NCBI RefSeq assembly: GCF_024868665.1
Contig: NC_079898.1
Location: 19,712,403 to 19,776,402, forward strand
Direction: 5' to 3'
DNA: 64,000 nt
DNA from: Triplophysa rosa
Taxonomy: Eukaryota > Chordata > Actinopteri > Cypriniformes > Nemacheilidae
Position 1 is the stretch's first letter. Every line of letters begins with the position of its first letter. The notes beneath the pieces were generated by a model. It worked only from the letters and a program-made list of their open reading frames with translations. It did no database searches and had not been told where the DNA came from. A program made the translations under genes and the position numbers. Below, in pieces: positions 34,192 through 47,285 of the stretch.

Positions 34192-37043
34192 TTAATAGTT
34201 TAGGGACTATCATAATGTTCAGAAAATGCTTGTCATTCACCATGTGAGCTTAGAGAATGACAACACTGTCATAATTGAATGTATGAGGATGTTAAATAGA
34301 GTTTGAGGAACCGCCAACAGCAAAACACTCACTTTTTACTCGCATTCTTTATTAATTTAAAAATAGATACTAAGGAAAGATGGCATTTATTTACAGACTT
34401 ACCCTTACATTTTAGGTCAACCTGAACACCACTCAAAGGATGAAAAAGAAAATTGAAGGAATTTGCATTTCAAAAATGGTACATATAGAAGTATTAACTC
34501 TCCCTTGAGTGCTAAATTACTTAAAGTAATAAACCTCCAACATTGCTTTAATAATTTTTTAGTTTAGATGTACATGTTAACAGAGCAACATTTTATTCCG
34601 ATTGTGTCCAATGTTAATGAATTGTAGACCCTGCTGTCTTACAGATTTAAGTCTTCATCGGGATGAGGTGCTGTTCAAGTCTTTGGCCTGAAGGGGGCAC
34701 TGTGCATCCACAAGAAACATGACCCGACTCCATCCTCTCATATAAACCGCCAGCGCTCATCTCTGTTGTTTTGTCCAAATCCACAGCGCTTGTTTAGATA
34801 GCTGCTTGTATTCCAAGGATGTCGCGGTTGGGACGGATGCCTCTCGTCTTACTTCAGTCTCAGATTACAGGGATGAAGGGAATGTAGCTCATGGGTTCTG
34901 AACATCTCAACATGTGGGTAGCTTTGGGCGTGTAGTTGCTTTCCAGTGAGATGATAAATATGCAGAAGAGACTGGGTTAGTGTTTGTTTGGAGTGGTTAA
35001 AATAGTGCAGAAGTGTGATTATAGAATGTTTAAACTGCTGTCAAGAATACAACACAGATCTGAGGTGAAGAGCGTGAGAGAGAGGCCTTAGTGCACTTAC
35101 CAAGTCATGGTGTCAATCAAATCGATGTGTTTAGGAGCAGAAATACAGAGGTAGTGAGAAATATGGTAAAAGAAGCAGAGAGATGAATTCATTCATTGCA
35201 TCAAGAGAACATCCCAGTGATGTTCTCATACCAGAAGTTGAACTCAATGGCCACCTGCTGGCTGGTCATTTGTCTGTGTTGCCGTTCGCTCAGAATTTCC
35301 CCAGATGTGGACTGGTTTCCTCATTCCTCCTTGCCTTTCAGCCATTACGTCCATTTCGATGACTAATCGCTAGTTATTTTGACATTCGCATTACAAGCGA
35401 TCAACGCCACAGTCAGAAAAACCGTGTGCCTTAGCAGAAGTGCTTATTAGGTGCTTGGTTACATGTCCACGGTGGGAATACTTGCCGTAATGGTCCCTCT
35501 GAACATTTTCATAATGGGCAGTTCACCGCTGCACAAATAGATTTCCAAAACCATGTGCTATTTTTGAAAGAGGTTTGTTTGCTCAGGTCTTTTTTTTGCC
35601 TGGAAAAAAGACATGTCGGTTAATGCAGACCACCAATAGGCTTATCAGAGTTACGCCTTTCAGTAATACCACTAAGCCTAGGATACAATTGGATTTTCTT
35701 TCCCCTTCTTAGCAAAGGACCTCTCCCAGCATTCCACGCTCATTTCATAACAGCCAGCCATTCCCACTGTGTGCTCCGCGTAACTATTGAAACGACGAGC
35801 AAATACGCACCAGATCAAATATTCTCGGAATGAATACAAAACGGAGTCTTTTACAAAGTGAGCCGCAGAAGCCCCTTCGAGGGGCCCGCAATAAATTCTG
35901 GGATAAATGCAGTTGAAGTGAGCTTTAATTAACAGGCGATAATTATAAAACACTCAGTGTAGAGCAACACTTTAATGGGTGAAATTTAGTCTGGATATTT
36001 AAATTGAAATGCGGCTGCACTCTCCTTCGGTTAGTGCGTAACTTTAGCTGCGCTTCTGAGCACAATTGGAGATCAAATGGTGGTATGAGGAAATTGATTT
36101 TGATGGTGGTGTAGCTATCCTGCACATTAAACAGATGGAATTGAACGGATCCGATCTTTATGGCTGTTTGGACCAACCTCCGGCTCGCCTTCATCTGTAT
36201 GCTAATGTCAGACGAATGGCGTTTGTTAGGAAATGAGTTTCAATTTACTTGACAGGAGTTTTTGTTCTTACTGCATGGCCACATCAGTGTGCTGAAAATG
36301 TGGGATGGACTGATGTTTAATGCTCTTATGAGCAGATAACATTTCAAATGTCTTCATGTGATTTCTGACTAATAATACTTTGGAATCAAATCCAGGAAGA
36401 GTTGCGTAAATGTAGGTCGGAAGGCGACGATGACATGCTGCAAAACCGGCTTTTTGCACCAAATTTACAATTCTTTGTTTGCTTGTGTAAGCTATTGAGT
36501 ATTGCAAGCCATGCAAAATCAAGATTTTTACCTCTACTTTTCAACAAAATTTAAAGGAGTCACGCTCACAATGTATGAAGCATTGCATTAGTTAACAAAA
36601 TATTAACACTGAAAAACAACTAATAGGATTTCCTTATTTTTGGTGTTAATTTGCTTAATTTTTTGCACACAGTTTTTTTTAAAGTCCGAGTAAAGTGACA
36701 TTGAAATATGTGTTCTGAGTTTGTCACACAACAGAAAATTGTGTTATTAACCACCCAGCCAAATTTGAATGGAGAAAAAAAACATCCAAGTAAATAAAAT
36801 AAGTCATCAAAATCTTGGAAAAACAAGCAGGACTCTTTGCGCTCAAACGCTGTGGGCGTGTCCGCTGTTGGCGCTGAAGCCACGCCCACTCGAATCGCTC
36901 AACCTGAGTCCCCAGCCAAGTAGGCTATATGTGAATTATGTGAATACGTTTTATTGGAGGATTTGAGGTCAAACACGCGCTAGGCAATGCATGCGATATA
37001 GATAATGACGGGGTACGTTAAAAGGTATGCGTATTTGGCGTGC
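34192..37043. other. Mostly repeat-poor intronic stretch
   Basis: No exon recognised. The interval 35680-36270 has mixed, non-repetitive sequence with GCTTTAATTAACAGGCGATAATTA-type homeodomain cores near 35920 and is a possible conserved non-coding block. A CpG-rich bit with GTGGGCGTGTC and CCACGCCCAC in inverted order occurs at 36850-36890. Confidence 0.25.
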
Positions 37044-37165
37044 TGTCCGGAGAGAGGGCTCCGAGCCTGGCAGTTTCTTCCGAACACAGAGTACTCTCCC
37101 CATGTCCGGGGAGAAGGCTCCGGGCCCGGTATTAGCCCGAACCCAGAGAGCGTTGTGGTTACAAA
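37044..37165 (+). repeat. Two tandem ~60-base GC-rich units
   Basis: GTCCGG(A/G)GAGA(G/A)GGCTCCG(A/G)GCC..G...CCGAAC(A/C)CAGAG occurs at 37044-37103 and again at 37104-37165. GC content is far above the surroundings. Probably a piece of a mobile repeat; no protein similarity. Confidence 0.65.
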
Positions 37166-40100
37166 TAGCACCCGGCAATGTTCAAGATAGCATTTTGTGC
37201 ACGGAGGCAGCTTGGAGAGACAGGCTTCATAGGCAGCGTAACGGAAGTCCATTTGAATTATAAACAGAGACCGTATTTACTATAACCAATTACATATTTA
37301 AAAACTACAATACTAATTTCTCGTTAGAAATGCAATCAAAAGTTATTGAAAGTGAAAATGAAACGTACATTTATACAAAACTATGCTCCAATGGGCGTTT
37401 CGGCCGCCATTTTATTTTTTCGAGCTTGAGCCTTCTCGACCAATCACGTTCCTCGCATGTTGTTATGGAAACGACAGGTCTCCGTCATTGATTAGCTGTG
37501 AAAAAGGTGCTTGACAGGATGTTTTTTCAGAAAAGTTGAACTTTTTTCCAACCTCAAAAGATGCTCTGAGCTGCAGAAAAAGACGCTGGCGCTGGCGTTT
37601 TAAAAAAACGCTCAGGACTTTTTTTGAAAACACGATTTACTCCATAGGATTATAATTTAAAACAGACGCTAGCAGCTTCAAAAAAGAAGTCATGTGTGAA
37701 CACAGACAGCTTTGTCTATTTGTAGTGGTTCTTTCTTGAGCTGATAAGGTAGATGCTGAAATTGCTGATAGCGAACCAGCCGGGTGGATGTCTGTTATTT
37801 GGCGTGAGATTTGTTTAGTTGGGCAGAGTGAGAGCCTGAAAGCGTGTGCGAAAAGCTTACAACCCTGAGCTTGTGACTGTGCAGACACCTGATGCTATGC
37901 GCTCTAGTGATAGGGATCGTCATCGATCCCCCGTTTTAGCCCCGCCCAAAAAATCCTGAAAAGGGAATTGGTGAAAAACTGTTTAACGGTTTAACTCCAC
38001 AATTCAGTACTACATACATACAGTAGTCTTTGTAATGCGTTTCAGCAATACATTTCTAACATCTATAATGTGTTTAGAAACAATTCTCAGAATTCTCTTT
38101 ACCCGGACTTTAAGTAAATTTATTACACGGCTCGTTGGAATGCTTGATTCTGATTGGCCAGTCGCAACACTTGCAGGTTCGTTATTCCCAGATAACAACC
38201 TCTCAAAACGAATAACACATGGTAACCCAGATGCAGCAAATCATTTTGACAAATTAAATATACGTACGTCTTATAATAACATATATCACATTATATTTAC
38301 AGATGATTAAACCAAATTGCCTATTCGTGACATCTGAACGTCGTTTCTTTCCTCGCGGAATTAGCTAATACATGTATAATTATGTTATTATTATTAATTA
38401 TATGAATGTTTGATTGTATATTAATTGTATTGAATAAACTATTTGTTGAATTTTATTGTATATAAAAATTTAAAAATATATATTTTTTGAATGGGTCTTG
38501 TAACTTTATCGCATTTATATTTTAGCCAAGGAACGGTTCTTCTACTGGTAACCAAAAATAATACTGCTAGACATACTATCAGCTTGCTAGCTAATGTAAA
38601 TTACTTGTTATTTCTTTTGCTTGTTATCAGAAATGATATACAGGGACTTTATATTCTTTGCGGATGTCTACCGCAAGTTAAGTTTAGGCCACTAAAGCGT
38701 GCATACGCAGTGACGTTTGTTTATGTTGTTTCTTTGAAATAATGGCAGTGTGGCAACCAGAAAGTGTCCAAATATTTGTCTTAGTTTAGTTTTATCATTT
38801 AAAATCTATATCACTTAGTTTGACCTTTTGATGTAACATCCATACATTTAAAAGTTTTGTTTAAATGTCAAAGTATTTGTTGGAAAAAAGTTTAAAAGGA
38901 AATCTGTTTAGTCTACTGAAAGCAAAATTTAAGTAGCCTGTATTAGTGCATGTGTTCATTTCTGATAGCATCACAAAATACATATACAATTTAGATAGGG
39001 ATGTATGAAGTAAATAACACTATTGGTCACTTAAGTTAAACAAAAAAGAATTTTGTTTATGGGAAAGTGGTTTCTTTTTATCTAGATAATGTAGTGGATG
39101 AGCAGAATAGTGTGTTCTCATTGATAGTATATCAAAGAGAGAGATAACCACCAGCAGTTGCCTTGGATATTTTGGGAAATGGCTAATTTGTGTTCTGTTA
39201 ACACAGTTATATGGTTCATTAGCTTTCTCTGGCCCTTCGTTGAACCCAAGATAACACGTGCCCTAATATCTTCTCCAAGTTTTCAATTGTGTGATGGGCC
39301 ACAAGATCCAATAAAGGTACTGCCCTGCTCTTCTTTATTGTCTAATTTGTAACACCTGAAGTTTGCTTTAGTATATATATTTCCATGATTTTGTAAACAG
39401 GTTGTTTTATGATTCCATTATGTGGTGCTGTTTTAAATAAGGTATAGCTAGTAGCATAACTGTTTGAAGTTTATTTGATGCGTGCGTTATACAGTATATA
39501 CATGAGGCTAGAGGAATAAGCAATGAAAGTGGTGTGAAGTCTCTGGAGCGCAGGGTCATGTAGAGGAGAAGAAGAAATGCTGTCAATTCCCAGCACTGGA
39601 GGAGTTTGTCTACCGCAGAGCGTTCAGAAGTTGTGACCTTAAGCAAACCGCATTTGTTCAACCTCCACGGTCTTTTCGGCGCATAATGGAATAATGGCTG
39701 CTTCCATTACCGTGATGAAATGGCCAAATAACTGACTTAAATGTAGCCTATAAGCGGCATTGCTTGTCAGCAAGTTGTTTTGTTGCCCTTTGATTGCATG
39801 GTGGTTGGCAAGCCCAGCCGTCCAATTAAGAGAGCCAACAAGACAGGCACAAGTCTTTTAAAATGTGCCAGAATTAGAAAAAATGTTGTATTTCGATATA
39901 CTGTGAGAGATGAAAAAACATGAAGACCTTATGTAGTCATTTACTTGTGAGGTTTTGTTCTGTTATTTTTGGAGAATATAGAGCAATGACCGGAATTCAT
40001 AGCAGGTCTGGTGAAACTTAGAGTTAGTTTGAATTACAGTCAAATTGTGCATTGTCCTTCGATATGAAAATAACTTAGATTTTTCATAAGTACAATGCAG

Positions 40101-40310
40101 ATAAAACATTGCCATATAGACGGTTTCAGCGGCAACAACATAAACAAATGTTATGTGGTCCACTTAATACACTTAGGACACTTAATATACAATTAAATAT
40201 TCATATGAATTAATATAGATTGAATCTAAAATAAATTGTTATATTATAACCAAACAGAACGGAAGTTAACTTGTGCGTCCGATGAAACGTCTATTACAGT
40301 AACACCATGC
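37166..40310. other. Intronic stretch with repeat-like fragments
   Basis: 37400-37690 (GACGCTGGCGCTGGCGTTTT, TACTCCATAGGATTATAATT) and 38110-38240 (ACGGCTCGTTGGAATGCTTG, TCTGATTGGCCAGTCG) look like decayed fish repeats but I could not find their ends. 39655-39860 is non-repetitive and may be conserved. No exon recognised. Confidence 0.25.
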
Positions 40311-40462
40311 CTACACCGGACGCGGCGCGATGCGATTAAATGCGTTAGAACCCATTGTAATTTTCAATTTAGTCCACACTGGATGCGACACGGTGCGACT
40401 CGACAATCCCATTAGAACAAGCCGTGAGTCGTGTCGCGTCGCACCGGTCGTGTCCGGTGTAG
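40311..40462. repeat. CpG-rich foldback MITE
   Basis: CTACACCGGA (40311) and TCCGGTGTAG (ending 40462) are exact inverted ends, with further inverted GCGACACG/CGTGTCGC blocks inside. Non-coding, 152 bases, immediately followed by a TTAAAGG-MITE fragment (40474-40515). Confidence 0.75.
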
Positions 40463-40473
40463 ACACTGTGTAA

Positions 40474-40515
40474 TTAAAGGGATAGATCACACACAAAAAA
40501 AACATTTACTCATCC
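40474..40515. repeat. Fragment of the TTAAAGG-type MITE
   Basis: TTAAAGGGATAGATCACACA then CATTTACTCATCC; only the left end remains. Confidence 0.5.
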
Positions 40516-42592
40516 GTATTACTCATTACAACCCCAACGGGTTTGTTACGAACGCAATCAGTGGGGATACAAAACATGTGATCTGTGCGCGCTAGCTCTT
40601 AAAGGGACAGCAGCATAATAAACATATCTGTTTTAATGCTCATCAAACAACAAAAAACGAAGACCAAACACACTCACCACTCCTGACTTATTAACTTTAA
40701 TAACTTTGATATATATTTCATTTATACTGTGAGGAATATGAAGTGTTTTACATTTGACTTGTTTCAAGTCAAGTTTCAAGTTTCTGTACAGTTTCTGTAC
40801 CTGATAACCATAGTTAGACCAACTTGAAACACATGAAAAACACTGTTAATTTAATTTGTGTGTTTGCTTTATTACATTTATTTGTGCTATTGCTTATAAT
40901 TTGATCATTTGTACTAATTTTAATACTTACTGATTCACTGTCTTTGACTATATGAAATGTCTGTGAGTTAGGCTAATGGTCTTAGGGTATTATAACCTTA
41001 TTTATTAAGAAAACAGATATAAAAACAAACAAATAACTAGACAATATTATTTATTTATTACTTTTTTGTGGTAGGACAAGTTTAAATTTAGGCAGGACCA
41101 GAAAAAATGTAGAAACGAATGAATGCATAATAATTACCATAATCGTGCAACCGTGATTATTCCTGAGACCATAATCGTACCAACAAAATCTATAATCGTT
41201 GCATCCCTAAGCACAAGTGTTTATAACTGCAGAGTAAATTAGAATACCAGATTCACTGATCACACGATGATGAAATCATTGTCATTATTACTGATAGCAA
41301 CTTTTCTGTGATTGTTTAGCTGTAAGCCTTTTATCTCCATGGCTAAGACAGAATGTCACGGTGTTAATTATCTCTAGTCATCTCCTGAGTTAAACATGCC
41401 ACAAGACATCAGAGGCTTCATTCTTAACAACCCAACAGATACTCTCAAATGTCTCAACTCTAATGAAACAGCGAGCAGACTTGCACATTCCTTAACTCAC
41501 ACACTTTCTCTCTCTCCCTCCCTTTCTCTCTCTCTCCCTCCGTCTCTTTTGCTTTCTCGACAATCCTTCCGGCAAGCAGGTGTTGATTGATTTGAAAGAA
41601 TGTCATTCGCCGTTTTAATGTGAGAGCGAAAAAAGAGGGAAAAAAGCAAAAGATGCAGAATAAATGTCTCATGCATTTTTGTCATTTGCTGTTTTTTTCA
41701 TCATGGATTCTGTTACTCTGACAAACAGGCAGACAAGGTGTCTGTGCCTCGTAGGGAAAATGTATTTATAGTGCTATTCTCTACAAACAGCAGAAAGAGG
41801 AACAGCAAACGAGCGAAACTGAGACATCGTGTCCAATCATGAAAGCTTAATAGTCATTGTTGTCCGCATGCAGCGGTGTTGAATGCTGTTGACCGCTGTC
41901 TAATGGCCTCGGTTGCAGTGTTAGTCCCAGCTTGACCGAATACAGCGGCCTACTTTAATGATTAATTAACCGGCGTAAAGTAGTTTAAATTTAAATTGCT
42001 TAACAGGAAGTGACAAGCCCACAACTGCTGCCCCGTAATCCTGACACATATACAGAGCATTATTTCCCACCCTCTATTTCTGGTTTCCATACTCATTCCT
42101 GAACACGCATGTTTTCTTCTCTCTTTTATTAACTTGTTTAAAGCTCCACCGCATTAGCAGTGAATGAAGGCAGTCACTGTTGGACGTCAAACGGCCTGTT
42201 GTGAGCAACGTTACCGCTATTATGCAGAATCCACAGGTTTATTTTTGCAGTGTTGTAGAATTCACCTAAAACTGAGGGGGTTTTTGGGAACCTGTTGCTG
42301 GATTTGAGTCTGTATGTCTCTAGAAAAACAAACGGTATTGTGAAGTGAATGTTGAATGTTGTTTGAGTTGTTTAAAGGTAACACACATCATTCTGCGGTC
42401 TGCGCTTTAATAGTTTTGTGAAAGCAATACGTTACAATTATCTGCCTATTCATTGAATATTATTTATTGTTTTAATAATATCTTGATTCATATTTGTTAG
42501 TTCCCCTTCTCTTAGTTCACGTCTGTTTGTCTTTAAGAAGCATGTCGGATTTAAAGCTGGTGTACACTGTCTTGTTGATTCTACAGTGTTTC
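40516..42592. other. Intronic stretch
   Basis: No exon. Contains a short CT-rich microsatellite (about 41506-41548). 41860-42120 appears non-repetitive. Confidence 0.3.
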
Positions 42593-42796
42593 TTAAAGTG
42601 ATAGTTCACCCAAAAATGAAATTCTTTCATTATTTCCTCACCCTCATGTCATTCCTGACCTTCCAAACCTTTCTTTTGCAGAGCACAAAAGATATTTCGA
42701 AGAACGTTGGTAACCAAACAACATTGGCCCCCATTGCCTTCCATTGTATAAATGCAAAACACTCAAAATATCATCCTTTGAATTCCGTTGAATAAA
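42593..42796. mobile_element. TTAAAGG-type MITE, right end decayed
   Basis: Starts TTAAAGTGATAGTTCACCC and continues with family blocks (CTCACCCTCATG, GCAGAGCACAAAAGATATTT, CCATTG); the mirrored half is largely missing. Confidence 0.75.
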
Positions 42797-45700
42797 AGAC
42801 CTGGGGTCTTGAACTATCAAAGACTAGTCAGAGTTTGAATGACAATTCTTGTTGCTGATATGAAAATTTGTGGTTTTGCACATCTCTGATCCGTACAGCA
42901 TCCATTATTTGCAGAACGAGCCCTAAACATGAGGGCCTGATTAATATTAGTGGCCGAAGGGCTGCTGAAGAGACGATTTAATTGAAAGTGAAGCGATGAT
43001 GCATTGGTGGCCAATAGACGGCAACGTGAGATCACGAAGGCGAATAAAAGAACCTCGGAGTAATTTACACTGGCTAAGAGCAGGCCCCATCACGCACAGC
43101 CTCTGTCACATTGGCTTTTTCACAGCGTCAGTTACTAGCAAGGGGCAAACATGGAATAATTGCTCGCGGTCGCCTTGGTTTTTTAATGCGCCGCTATGCC
43201 TTCATCTTTCATGAGCGCGGGGTTCTGAGGACAGTGTGGGGTAACAGAGATGTTTGGCAGCATTGAGAAGAATGGGGGAGTAGGACATCTTCCATTGCCT
43301 AACAAAACTTTCATTTTTATCTTTATTTAATATTTTTTCTTACTCTAACCAAAAATGTATATTTAAATAATATATTTGATTAATATTTGTTGATATGATA
43401 TTATTTAAAACCATATTCTAATAAATTCATGCAGCTGAAATAATTTGGCCTAGTACTAGTTTTGAATGGATCGTCAATGCAGGATAATGTGTTTTGCTTG
43501 TATAGTCATGTACGAACTGACTTGCTTGTAGAAAACATTGCTGTAGACATTTCCCGGGAAACCTTCCGTTAACATGAATTTATGTGTTGACCACAATGAA
43601 TGCTTTATGTGATTTTTCATTTTGTTTTTAGTTCATGGAAAGAATACCGGAACATCCCCTAAATAACTTGGAATCAGATCTGTATATTATACAACGCATC
43701 TCTTCAAGAGTGGGTCAGAAATCCCAACTTTTAACCACAACAAAGGGTCTTTTATGGAGCCACGTTGTCTACACATTAACCAACTTTGTACAGCACATTA
43801 TTTTCACATTTTGCGTACAGTGTCTCTGCTCCAAAGCAAGCAAACAGAAAATAACTCTTGAACCTTCAAACCCAAAACGCCGTATGAAGTTCCAGCAAAA
43901 CGACACGTTCCTCTAAACTTGCCAGAATCTGACTTGCTGAAGAGAAGCATCCATCCCTCACTTTTGCCCCAGGAGAGCCAAGCATCAGCTACCTCTCAGG
44001 ATTTGTAATGCCGAGCGCAATGCAGAGAGGATTTCTGAATGGAATTGTGTGACACTCTCACATTGCCTTGTCTCTAGAGTCTCATCAATGTCAGGCACAG
44101 CAGCAGACCTGCCTGTCATCTCTGATATAGAAGCTGTCACGGCTGTAAATCGAGCGCTTGGCCCAGGCCGCCGGTTGGCCCTGCAGAGGCGTTGGGGAAA
44201 AAAGCACAAACTAAACAAAATGGCGGATGGCTGTAGGTTAGATGCACGCGGGACAGCTCCCTGTTGACTATCAGTTTTTCAGTTACGAGAGTCAAACCTC
44301 ATCAGCTCATAAACACCAGCTGCTATTTCAATTACACTGTTCTGCTGTGCAATTTTAACTTGGATGAACAGACTGCTGTTAGCGTTTGCCAAGGGAATTT
44401 TGGATGCGCTGGGAAGTGCGGTACTTTTTAAGTTAAACCGTTTTTTGGAGTCTCTTTGCTTGTGCTGTTGATTGAAACATTGTTTCCAGTTTTTGGACGG
44501 CCATTGCCGTTGCAAGTCTAGGTGAAAACTAGAACTATTTAGTCGTTTATCGTGCACCAAGTGTTCCAGTTAGACTACCGTTCCAAACACCAACATTATT
44601 CAGGAATACCATTTACACGTGCTTGGCTTGATTTTGTATTCGGCTAGTAATGACATTGGTTGTTTGGGTCATTTTGGCCACATCACTTTATCTAGTATCG
44701 GATAGCCATCTGACATTTACAGGCTAGCACCGGGTCACGTCAGTGTGCACTTACTCATTCAACTTTCTCTGATTTACATCAGGCAAGTGATTCATCATGC
44801 AGCCTTTGCTTCTCTCTCTGCACAAGGGCATCATGGGAGTCTGAGAGCCGAGGCAGGTAAAGTAAGGCAGGAAATCAACATGCCCCCCTTCGAGCTCCCA
44901 TTTCTAAAGATGAAGACCCGATTTCCGCTTATCTATTCATGTATTCCTTGTCAGAGCCTTAATGCATGCGGCTTCTTCCTCCATCTATTTTTTTTTTCGA
45001 CGAGAGGAACGTTCGCTGTCTGTCTGGTTGTATGACTCCTGTTTTGGGGGGTGTTGGAAGGGGCGTGAAAGATGCGCTTACAGTTTTGCTTTTCGGTAAT
45101 GGGGTTTCGGAGAAATTTTAGAAGGGGCTAAAAAAAACTGATAGCCAAGATGTGAGGATATTAATCATCGTAAAAAGACAACGCCACCGTGTCTTGCATA
45201 GATCTAAACATGTGAGATTAAGGTACATGTCGGGATGAGACGCATCACAGTGTCCTTTAAAGTCTCCTTGACAACCACATCTGATGGCACCTGGTCGTCA
45301 ACGACAGCGATCGCTCAAGCACCCTTCCAAGCGTCTGATCCGTGTCATAATCAGATTGGAAATTGAAGTTAGAGGCCTTGATTCAGGATGAGCGCCTAAG
45401 TGCACAGTGACAATCCGGGCAGGGGTTGGAGTGGCTGTTAATGAAATGTTTTGAGGTTTAATGGAGTGGTCCAGGATTTGATCCTCATCCTTAAAGTGCT
45501 TCACTTGCTGCCAAACAACCACAAGGTTATTTCTTAATGGCACCACACGTTCTCCTCACTCAAACATGTATAGATGAGTAACTGACGATGATGTTTTTGT
45601 GGTTCTTTTACCAGCAGGGAGCATCAATGGCTCTTCTTAGGAGCGGAAATTTCACTGGCTTGATGGTGTAATTTTCTTTAACGGTTGTTTCAATTCCCTC

Positions 45701-46736
45701 ACGTTTTCTTCCAAACATACGTGCTCACGGACAATTTGAACGTGTTCCAGGAGGTTTGCTTTTCGGCATAAGCGGTTAGATCTGGTTTTCATTATGGAAA
45801 AGCACTGATTATAATTAGTGGTTAACAGATTACCCCGAACGTTACCCTCTGATTACAATGTTTTTTCAGAAAGGCAAGATGGATGGTGTTCCATTTAGTG
45901 GCGTGCATTTTTCCTTAAATTGTGACCTGTTGGCTGTGTTCATATGGGCAAACGTCATCAAAAACATTTAAGAAGGGGAATTCTAATGCGTGACCCAGCA
46001 TATAACAGAAAACATCAATAGAAATGAAGCTGTAAGGATAATGTTTTGCAACTCTCTTGATTGTAAGGCAGTCTTTCCCCCCCAAGAATTTCAAATAGCT
46101 AAACAGTTGTGTTCCTCAAAGGTTATAATTTGCATAGTGTTATATGTATAATATACATACTATTTATCGTGTATATATGAATTATTTCTGTAATATATAC
46201 CATCACAGGCACAAAAAAAAAATACCGAAAGATGAGAGTTGCGGTCATATGTTGTTATCAAAGAAAATTTTAGTTTACTAAAATTAAACTTTGAAAACGT
46301 TTCTATTCATTGAAATCAAATAAAATATTGCCCTAAAAACGATTGGAAAACTTTACTAAAGGAAAAATTTAAATGGTGCCTCAAAAATAAACAGAAATAA
46401 GTTTAAAGCACTAAAATTATATTAATCAACAAAAACTAAACTAAAATTAATATTATATAGCAACTTAACAAAACAAATTTATCAAAAATGACAAAAGCAT
46501 ATACCCAAATTGCTAAAACTTAACTAAAATGAACATAAAAACTACAAATCTAAAAATAAAAGCTAATTTAAAATATGAATAAAACTAAATAAAAAAACTC
46601 CTCAAAACTATAATAACTGTCACAGATAAAAATCTGAAAAATAATGCAACAGAGACACAAATAAAACATGGAGATTCGTCCATAGAGTAGTTTCTTATTA
46701 AGGAATATGTTTTGTAATAAAGTTTGAAAGAGAGGT
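42797..46736. other. Repeat-poor intronic stretch
   Basis: No exon. 42820-43240 is the most gene-like non-coding piece of the intron: balanced composition, no repeat, motifs such as CCTGATTAATATTAGTGG and GATTTAATTGAAAG, and no open frame. 43930-45030 is similar. These are candidates for conserved enhancers only. Confidence 0.25.
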
Positions 46737-47010
46737 TTGGTGGTGTTGACGATGTTGAGTTACAGTGGTTTAGTTAGCCTTTTATTTCTGGTGATTTGTA
46801 TTTGCGCTTCAGTATTCATAAACTTTGTATATTTGTAGAGATTATCTTGATAGACAAAACGTGAAAGTATCATAAACTTTTGTTAAGTACAGATCGTATT
46901 TTTGGCTATAAACTTATGGAAAAATCCTTATGGCTTTCTGTTGAGGGAACCAGTGTGATGCTAACATTGGGGTGGACCTACAGAAATGCATCATCACTGC
47001 AGCACTATGT
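46737..47010. mobile_element. Partial copy of the GAGTACC-ended element
   Basis: Shares ordered blocks with 58186-58450: GGTG(T/G)TGACG(A/T)TG, TTAG(C/T)..TTTA(T/C)TTCTG, GATTAT(C/T)TTG(A/G)TAGACAA(A/G)ACGTG, GAGGGAACCAG, GATGCTAAC/GGCGCTAAC. Its terminal repeats are lost. Confidence 0.65.
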
Positions 47011-47027
47011 AGTCTTTTGACTGCATT

Positions 47028-47285
47028 TACGTTTGACATTTTTATGCACTCTTTTTTACACAATAAACAAACGTAAGATTTTGGCCATCCAGTGAACTTG
47101 GAGAAATCTTGACTGTGTGTGTATAACAGTAGTATGTTATATAGTGTCACACAAGATTCAAATGAATAATATTAAATTTGAAATCCATTGTTTACACCAT
47201 TGACCTTTTTTTGCACTTTATTTATACACTAGACAAACAGAGTAAGATTTGGCCATCCACCAAAGTAGGAGAAAGTTTTCCGCTC
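47028..47285 (+). repeat. Diverged direct repeat of ~75 bases
   Basis: TTTTTATGCACT..ACAATAAACAAACGTAAGATTTTGGCCATCCA (47038-47095) and TTTTTTGCACT..AGACAAACAGAGTAAGATTTGGCCATCCA (47209-47262) share order and spacing, each followed by GGAGAAA. Confidence 0.6.
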
